Both the position numbers and the translations under genes were made by a program. Shown piece after piece: positions 6,868-11,430 of a stretch of DNA of 11,430 bases. Location of the stretch: positions 1 through 11,430 of the forward strand of contig RFSP01000036.1 of assembly GCA_009923895.1 (NCBI GenBank), given 5' to 3'. The notes under the pieces are model-generated. The model was not told the origin of the DNA and ran no database searches. It worked only from the letters and a program-made list of their open reading frames with translations. The stretch's first letter is position 1. Each line of letters starts with the position of its first letter. Source of the stretch: Betaproteobacteria bacterium. Its GTDB lineage: Bacteria; Pseudomonadota; Gammaproteobacteria; Burkholderiales; Burkholderiaceae_C.

Positions 6868-7781
6868 CCTCTTCAGCAGGACTCGGGTCTGCCTCTTCGG
6901 TGTTTGATCGTTCTGTCCCAGCGCTATTTGTGCTCATTTGGAGCACGGGATTCATTGTGGCCAAGTACGGCATGCCGCATGCGCCGCCCATGAGCTTTTT
7001 GGCCTGCCGTTACGCCCTGTCCTTGATCATCTTCGCGGTTTGGATGCAGGTGGCGGGCCTGCGATGGCCCTCGGATCGTTCCGCCTGGGGGCACCTGGCC
7101 GTGACAGGCATCTTGATGCATGCCGGTTATTTGGGAGGGGTGTGGGCCGCCGTCAAAGGGGGCATGTCTTCGGGAACCTCCGCCCTCATCGTTGGTTTGC
7201 AGCCCATCTTGACGGCCATCTGGACGTCTTGGTCGGGTCATGACCACCGCACCACGGTGCGTCAGTGGTGGGGCTTGGGGATCGGACTTGTGGGTTTGAC
7301 CTTGGTGGTATCGCGCAAGCTGAGTTTTGGCGAAGCCTCCTGGGCCTCGTTGGTGGACTGCTTGTTGGCCTTGATGTGCATCACAGTTGGCACGCTCTAC
7401 CAAAAACGCTATGTCAAACCTACCGATGTGAGGCAGGCCAACGCCGTGCAATTGATGGCGGCCCTGGCAGTCACCTTGCCGTTGGCCCTGTGGGAGTCCG
7501 AGCCGATTCGCTGGAATTCAGAAGTGATCGGGGCGCTGGCGTGGTCTGTCCTGGTGCTCACCTTGGGTGGCAGCACCCTGCTGGTGTTCCTCATTCAAAG
7601 GGGCGGAGCCACCGGTGTGGCCAGTTTGATGTACCTGGTGCCGCCGTGCACGGCCCTGATGGCCTGGATACTTTTTGGCGAGGTGCTGACCCCCACGGTG
7701 CTGTTTGGGATGTTCTTGACCGCACTGGGTGTGTGGTGGGTGGTACGAACGCCTGCAGCCACTCCCGCGAAATCCGTTTAG
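6864..7781 (+). CDS. EamA/DMT-superfamily transporter
   Basis: Inner-membrane permease of the drug/metabolite transporter superfamily. It has 305 residues and about ten hydrophobic segments, arranged as two repeated five-helix EamA units, the usual length and layout. The first helix (about 18-36) contains the typical WSTGFIVAKYG. The second unit, after about residue 155, includes GTLYQKRYV and a late GGSTLLVFLIQRGGATGVASL stretch-type loop/helix (residues about 232-252) and a final helix ending WWVVR. The ATG overlaps the pgsA stop (ATGA), so translation is probably coupled; there is no clear Shine-Dalgarno. The dehydrogenase gene follows after 12 bp, so the two may share a role, for example moving a hydroxy-acid or a related metabolite. 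That is guesswork: DMT substrates cannot be read from sequence by eye. Family call firm, substrate unknown. Confidence 0.9.
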   Translation: MTSSAGLGSASSVFDRSVPALFVLIWSTGFIVAKYGMPHAPPMSFLACRYALSLIIFAVWMQVAGLRWPSDRSAWGHLAVTGILMHAGYLGGVWAAVKGGMSSGTSALIVGLQPILTAIWTSWSGHDHRTTVRQWWGLGIGLVGLTLVVSRKLSFGEASWASLVDCLLALMCITVGTLYQKRYVKPTDVRQANAVQLMAALAVTLPLALWESEPIRWNSEVIGALAWSVLVLTLGGSTLLVFLIQRGGATGVASLMYLVPPCTALMAWILFGEVLTPTVLFGMFLTALGVWWVVRTPAATPAKSV

Positions 7782-7793
7782 AAAGGAAGAGGC

Positions 7794-8876
7794 ATGAGTC
7801 GACATCGCATTGCAGCCATTGCAGGCGACGGCATTGGACAAGAAGTCTTGCCCGAGGGCTTGCGCGTCTTGGAGGCCGCAGCCCGTCGATTTGGCATTGA
7901 GTTGGATGTTCGCAGTTATGACTTCGCGCACTGTGGCTACTTTGCCAAACACGGCCAGATGATGCCTGACGACTGGAAAGACCAACTCTCAGGCCATGAA
8001 GCCATTTTCTTTGGGGCTGTGGGGTGGCCCGCCACGGTGCCAGATCACGTGTCGCTGTGGGGGTCGTTGCTGAAGTTTCGACGCGAGTTTGATCAATACG
8101 TGAATTTGCGGCCTGCCAAGCTGATGCCCGGCATTCGTTCTCCCTTGGTGGATCGACAAGGTCAGCCCCTCAAGCCGGGGGACATTGACATGCTGATCGT
8201 CCGGGAAAACACCGAGGGGGAGTACTCCAGCGTGGGTGGGCGGATGTTTGAAGGCACCGATCGCGAAGTGGTGATTCAAGAGACGGTCATGTCCCGTCAT
8301 GGCGTGGACCGTGTTTTGAAGTTTGCTTTTGAGCAAGCCATGCGGCGCCCTCGCAAGAAGCTCACATCCGCCACCAAAAGCAATGGCATTGCCATCACCA
8401 TGCCTTACTGGGACGAGCGCGTGGACCGGATGTCTCAAAATTACCCGCAGGTGGCGGTGGATCGGTTCCACATCGACATCCTCACCGCGCATTTTGTTCA
8501 ACGGCCGCAACACTTCGATGTCGTGGTGGCCAGCAACTTGTTTGGTGACATCCTCTCGGATCTGGGGCCTGCCTGCACAGGCACCATCGGTATTGCGCCC
8601 TCGGCCAACCTCAACCCCTCAAGACAGTGGCCGAGCCTGTTTGAGCCCGTTCATGGGTCGGCCCCGGACATTGCTGGAAAGGGAGTGGCCAATCCGATCG
8701 GACAAATTTGGTCTGCTGCGCTGATGCTCGATTTCCTGGGGTATTCCCAGGCTCACGATGCGGTGGTGGCCGCCATTGAGCAGTTGCTGTCGGACCCGCA
8801 AGCCCCAAGGACGCCTGATCTGGGCGGGCGAGCGGGCACGGCGGATGTGGGCCGCGCCCTTGCGTCCCTGATCTGA
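7794..8876 (+). CDS. Tartrate / D-malate dehydrogenase-type beta-decarboxylating dehydrogenase
   Basis: NAD-dependent, metal-dependent (R)-hydroxyacid oxidoreductase of the isocitrate/isopropylmalate dehydrogenase family. The TtuC/DmlA subgroup oxidises tartrate or oxidatively decarboxylates D-malate. It has 360 residues, the family length. Seen: AGDGIGQEV at 10-18, NLRPAKLMPG at 104-113, RENTEGEYSSVGG at 137-149 (Y144 the likely general acid), T-KSN with K195, metal-binding aspartates D228, D252 and D256 (SNLFGDILSDLGPA, 247-260), and the adenine-binding HGSAPDIAGKGVANP at 287-301. The VNLRPAKLMPG and SSVGGRMFEGT wording favours tartrate/D-malate dehydrogenase over LeuB. A good ribosome-binding site (AAGGAAGAG) precedes the ATG. 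It lies 12 bp after the transporter. Exact substrate is uncertain; LeuB is the less likely alternative, as no leuC/leuD is nearby. Confidence 0.9.
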   Translation: MSRHRIAAIAGDGIGQEVLPEGLRVLEAAARRFGIELDVRSYDFAHCGYFAKHGQMMPDDWKDQLSGHEAIFFGAVGWPATVPDHVSLWGSLLKFRREFDQYVNLRPAKLMPGIRSPLVDRQGQPLKPGDIDMLIVRENTEGEYSSVGGRMFEGTDREVVIQETVMSRHGVDRVLKFAFEQAMRRPRKKLTSATKSNGIAITMPYWDERVDRMSQNYPQVAVDRFHIDILTAHFVQRPQHFDVVVASNLFGDILSDLGPACTGTIGIAPSANLNPSRQWPSLFEPVHGSAPDIAGKGVANPIGQIWSAALMLDFLGYSQAHDAVVAAIEQLLSDPQAPRTPDLGGRAGTADVGRALASLI

Positions 8877-9045
8877 GCCCGCACCGGGGTTCTCCCCAGG
8901 GAAAATTTGTCAGCCAAGGGGCCCGAAGTTGCGCATAGAATCCACCTTCCGCAAACGGAGCTGGGTCCTTGGTGTCCATCTCGGGAGTTTCTGGCCGTTG
9001 ATCGCGGAGCCAAACATTTTTGCAATCTGACGTTAGGGGCATCCC
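8877..9045 (+). promoter_or_regulatory. Non-coding gap upstream of hupB, probable promoter region
   Basis: 169 bp without a credible gene. A TAGAAT (-10-like, 5/6) sits at 8936-8941. The nearest -35-like hexamer, TTGTCA at 8907-8912, is 23 bp away, which is too far for a standard sigma-70 promoter, so the exact promoter is not established. A small TCCG-CAAA-CGGA hairpin lies just downstream of the -10. AGGGG (about 9036-9039) serves as ribosome-binding site for the hupB TTG. HU genes are normally strongly transcribed, so a promoter here is expected. Confidence 0.35.
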
Positions 9046-9318
9046 TTGAACAAGACTGAACTGATCGAACACATCGCCAAGCAGGCAGACATCTCCAAAG
9101 CGGCGGCGACCCGCGCGCTCGAGGCCCTCATCGGTGGCGTCAAGAGCACGCTCAAGAAAAACGGCAGTGTCACCATCGTGGGCTTTGGCACATTCGCCGT
9201 GAGCAAGCGTGCTTCTCGCACGGGCCGCAATCCTCGCACTGGGGCTGCCATCAAGATCAAGTCGGCCAAAGTGCCCAAGTTCCGTCCTGGCAAGGCCCTG
9301 AAGGATCACCTGAACTGA
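9046..9318 (+). CDS. hupB: HU-beta, histone-like DNA-binding protein
   Basis: Small nucleoid-associated protein that binds and bends DNA as a dimer. It has 90 residues, the standard HU length. It begins MNKTELIEHIAKQADISKAAA, typical of HU-beta helix one; GFGTF is at 46-50, and the DNA-embracing arm has RNPRTG at 61-66, where P63 is the residue that intercalates in HU/IHF proteins. The basic C-terminus (KVPKFRPGKALKD) is intact. No ATG fits the family start: the codon is TTG, supported by GGGG spaced about 6-8 nt upstream and by exact agreement of the next residues with the family. The next feature downstream is tRNA-Val, 44 bp after the stop, with no terminator between them, so the two may be cotranscribed. 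HU rather than IHF is clear from the sequence. Confidence 0.97.
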   Translation: MNKTELIEHIAKQADISKAAATRALEALIGGVKSTLKKNGSVTIVGFGTFAVSKRASRTGRNPRTGAAIKIKSAKVPKFRPGKALKDHLN

Positions 9319-9362
9319 ATGACGTTTTCTGCCCTCCTGGCGGAATGGCTGGTTTCAGCGGC

Positions 9363-9438
9363 GGGTGCTTAGCTCAGCTGGCAGAGCGGCGCCCTTACAA
9401 GGCGTAGGTCGGCGGTTCGATCCCGTCAGCACCCACCA
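9363..9438 (+). tRNA. tRNA-Val (anticodon TAC), CCA encoded
   Basis: A complete 76-nt cloverleaf. The acceptor stem is GGGTGCT (9363-9369) with AGCACCC (9428-9434), discriminator A, and encoded CCA at 9436-9438. The D stem is GCTC/GAGC (9372-9375 with 9384-9387). The anticodon stem is GCGCC/GGCGT with loop CTTACAA, giving anticodon TAC at 9396-9398, which reads GUA and, when modified, other valine codons. The T stem is GGCGG/CCGTC with loop TTCGATC. It stands between hupB and ppiD, a position known in related betaproteobacteria. An intrinsic terminator begins 12 nt after the CCA. Confidence 0.98.
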
Positions 9439-9450
9439 CCCACCGAGCGG

Positions 9451-9480
9451 AGGCGAACCACGGTTCGCCTTTGTCGTTTT
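9451..9480 (+). terminator. Intrinsic terminator after tRNA-Val
   Basis: AGGCGAACC (9451-9459) and GGTTCGCCT (9462-9470) are perfect reverse complements around a 2-nt centre. In RNA this is an 8-bp GC-rich stem with a CACG tetraloop. A U-rich but interrupted tract, TTGTCGTTTT, follows at 9471-9480. It would end the hupB-tRNA transcript. It lies only 30 bp before the ppiD ATG, so ppiD needs readthrough or a promoter overlapping this site. Confidence 0.85.
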
Positions 9481-9510
9481 CGAAATCCCCAGTGTCCATT
9501 GAAGTGAATC

Positions 9511-11424
9511 ATGTTTGATTTCGTCCGATCCCACACGCGGCTGTTCCAGTTCATCCTGGTGATCTTGGTCTTTCCTTCTTTCGTGTTTTTTGGGGTTCAG
9601 GGCTACAGCAGGTTCACAGAAGGCGGGCGCGATGAAGTGGCCTCGGTGGACGGACGGGGGATCTCCCGCGCTGAGTGGGAGCAGGCTCACCAACGTGCAG
9701 CCGAGCGCATCCGCCGACAAATGCCAGGGGTGGATCCCAAGGCCTTCGACACGCTGGAGTTTCGACGTGAGACGCTCGAGTCCCTGGTTCGCGAGCGGGT
9801 CTTGATGGCGGCCGCCCAGAAACAGTTTTTGCTGCCTTCGGACGAGCGCTTGGCTCGCCTGTTCCGGTCGGACCCTCAAATGGCGCCCATGCGCAACCCC
9901 GACGGTACGGTCAACAAAGACATTTTGGCGGCCCAAGGGTTGACCTCGGAAGGTTTTGCCCAACAGTTGCGGGGCGATTTCGGTATGCGGCAGGTGATGA
10001 CTGTGGCTGGGGGAGCGGCGCTCGCCTCCAAAGCAACGGTCAGCGCGGCGCTCAATGCCTGGCTGCAACGTCGTGAGATCCAGTATGAGATTCTCGATCC
10101 CAAGGCTTACAGCAACAAACTGCAGCCTTCACCGGCCGAGCTGGAGGCTTACCTCAAAGGGCATGAATCGGACTTCAAACTTCCTGAGCAAGCACAGATT
10201 GAATACGTGGTGCTTGATTTGGCGAGCCTGAAGAAGTCGGTGTCGGTGTCTGAAGAGGACTTGCGCAAGTACTACGAAGAAAATGCGAGCCGATACACCG
10301 CCGCCGAGGAGCGCCGTGCCAGTCACATCCTGATCAAAGCCGACAAAGACATGTCGGCACCAGATCGCAAGAAGGCGCGTGAACAAGCGGAGTCGCTGTT
10401 GTCTCAGGTGCGCAAGTCGCCCAATGCATTTGCCGATCTGGCGCGCAAGAACTCCCAAGACCCAGGTTCAGCGGCCAAGGGAGGCGATTTGGACTTTTTT
10501 GGACGTGGGGCCATGGTCAAGCCCTTTGAGGACGCTGTTTTTGCCATGAAGGCGGGCGAGATCAGCCCGGTCGTGGAAAGCGATTTTGGGTATCACATCA
10601 TTCAGCTGACAGGGGTTCGAGGCGGCTCCAAGAAGTCATTTGAGTCGGTGAGGGCGGAGATTGAAGATGCGGTGAAGACGCAACTGGCCCGTCGCAAGTT
10701 CTCAGAGTCCGCCGAGGTCTTCACCAACACGGTCTACGAGCAGGCCGACAGCTTGCAACCGGTGATTGACAAGCTCAAGCTGGAGAAAAAAGCGGCCACG
10801 GTGCAACGTTCTGCGGCTGCAGGCGCGGTGGGCGCGTTGGCCTCGGCCAAGTTTTTGGAGGCCATATTTGGCAACGAGACCCTGCGAAACAAGCGCAACA
10901 CCGATGCGGTGGATCTGGGGGACAGCCAACTGGCCTCGGCGCGAGTGATCCAGCACACGCCAGCCAAAGTGCCGGGTCTGGACGAGGTCAAAGACAAAGT
11001 CAAAGAGGCGTGGCTGCGAGAGCAGGCCTTGGAGGCGGCGCGTAAGGACGGGCAGGCCCGTTTGGCCGCACTGAAGGCGGCCCCTCAAGCTGCGCTGCCC
11101 AAGACCGCTGTTATTGCGCGCAACCAGCCTCAAGGTCTGCCGCGTGCGGCCGTCGATGAGGTACTCAAGGTGGCAGACGACAAGCTACCGAGTGCCATTG
11201 GCGTGGATCTTGGCGCTCAGGGCTATCTGGTCGCACGGGTCACCCGCGTCGTGGCGCGCGAGGACGCATCAAATCAAGATGCAATGTTTGCGCCACAGAT
11301 TGCCCAGGCGCTGGGGGCGGCTGAGAGCGCCTTGTACTATGAATCCTTGAAGAAGCGATACAAAGCGGAGGTCAAGGGCGTGCCGCCCCGGCCGGATGCG
11401 AGTGCCTCTTCTGCGGGTCGGTAA
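9511..11424 (+). CDS. ppiD: PpiD-like SurA/parvulin periplasmic folding chaperone, membrane anchored
   Basis: Inner-membrane-anchored periplasmic chaperone acting at the Sec translocon exit on newly exported proteins. The 637-residue length is close to the E. coli protein (623). A short cytoplasmic N-terminus precedes one membrane helix (about 11-29) with no cleavage site. A SurA-like N-terminal chaperone region spans about 41-230. One parvulin domain covers about 266-367, from RRASHILIKA through the AKGGDLDFFGRGAMV block (322-336) and ending SDFGYHIIQLTG. A helical C-terminal region completes it, with a loose tail (PPRPDASASSAGR). E. coli PpiD's parvulin domain lacks clear isomerase activity; whether this one is active cannot be told by eye, but the domain's conserved wording is well kept. 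The GAAGTG sequence before ATG 9511 is a plausible ribosome-binding site. The gene ends 6 bp before the window edge, so it is complete. Confidence 0.94.
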   Translation: MFDFVRSHTRLFQFILVILVFPSFVFFGVQGYSRFTEGGRDEVASVDGRGISRAEWEQAHQRAAERIRRQMPGVDPKAFDTLEFRRETLESLVRERVLMAAAQKQFLLPSDERLARLFRSDPQMAPMRNPDGTVNKDILAAQGLTSEGFAQQLRGDFGMRQVMTVAGGAALASKATVSAALNAWLQRREIQYEILDPKAYSNKLQPSPAELEAYLKGHESDFKLPEQAQIEYVVLDLASLKKSVSVSEEDLRKYYEENASRYTAAEERRASHILIKADKDMSAPDRKKAREQAESLLSQVRKSPNAFADLARKNSQDPGSAAKGGDLDFFGRGAMVKPFEDAVFAMKAGEISPVVESDFGYHIIQLTGVRGGSKKSFESVRAEIEDAVKTQLARRKFSESAEVFTNTVYEQADSLQPVIDKLKLEKKAATVQRSAAAGAVGALASAKFLEAIFGNETLRNKRNTDAVDLGDSQLASARVIQHTPAKVPGLDEVKDKVKEAWLREQALEAARKDGQARLAALKAAPQAALPKTAVIARNQPQGLPRAAVDEVLKVADDKLPSAIGVDLGAQGYLVARVTRVVAREDASNQDAMFAPQIAQALGAAESALYYESLKKRYKAEVKGVPPRPDASASSAGR

Positions 11425-11430
11425 CCCTGG

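Noticed and set aside
8884..8899. Possible terminator hairpin GGGG-TTCT-CCCC after the dehydrogenase gene
   Set aside because: The stem is only 4 bp with a mismatch at its base, followed by AAAATTT rather than a T-tract; too weak to call.
8907..8941. TTGTCA and TAGAAT as a hupB promoter
   Set aside because: Spacing of 23 bp is outside the normal 16-18 bp; kept only as part of the general promoter-region entry.
9355..10068. Minus-strand open frame of 237 codons across the tRNA and ppiD start
   Set aside because: Runs through the tRNA and terminator on the opposite strand and through the ppiD coding region; no recognisable protein.
1..11430. Mobile element, CRISPR, toxin-antitoxin or defence system
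   Set aside because: No transposase, integrase, repeat array, or paired small genes seen; all sizeable frames on the coding strands are explained by housekeeping or metabolic genes.

Overview
The window looks like an ordinary core-genome segment from a GC-rich betaproteobacterium, most likely order Burkholderiales, family Comamonadaceae or close to it. This is an inference. It rests on the EarP-type (arginine-rhamnosylated) elongation factor P pair, the uvrC-pgsA order, the hupB / tRNA-Val(TAC) / ppiD block, and the protein style of HU and UvrC. I see no insertion sequence, integrase, CRISPR array, prophage or defence module. Nearly every base is covered by eight complete genes, one partial gene and one tRNA.

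Left half, minus strand (read from 4243 down to 1): earP, efp, a DUF3445 / heme-dependent oxidative N-demethylase-like gene, then mnmC, which runs off the left edge. EarP rhamnosylates Arg32 of EF-P, and that arginine is present here. MnmC finishes the wobble-uridine modification of certain tRNAs. Three of the four genes therefore act on translation-factor or tRNA modification. The fourth, DUF3445, sits between efp and mnmC, overlaps mnmC by 4 bp (ATGA), and begins just after the efp stop in the same reading frame without an ATG. It is the least understood gene in the window. efp appears to have its own promoter inside the end of earP and a roughly 110-nt leader with short repeats.

Right half, plus strand (4277 to 8876): uvrC (nucleotide excision repair), pgsA (phosphatidylglycerophosphate synthase), an EamA/DMT-family membrane transporter overlapping pgsA by 4 bp, and a tartrate / D-malate dehydrogenase-type oxidoreductase 12 bp later. 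uvrC starts only 33 bp from the divergent earP start. The spacing fits one transcription unit, though function divides it into repair/lipid genes and a transporter/dehydrogenase pair.

Right end (8877 to 11430): a 169-bp non-coding gap, hupB (HU-beta, TTG start), tRNA-Val(TAC) with encoded CCA, a strong intrinsic terminator, and ppiD (membrane-anchored SurA/parvulin-type periplasmic chaperone). From general knowledge of Burkholderiales, lon often precedes hupB; here the dehydrogenase stands in that place.

I did not find a clearly novel multi-gene system. The most worthwhile leads are the DUF3445 gene inside the translation-modification operon, its unclear translation start after an in-frame TGA-C stop, and the repeat-bearing efp leader.
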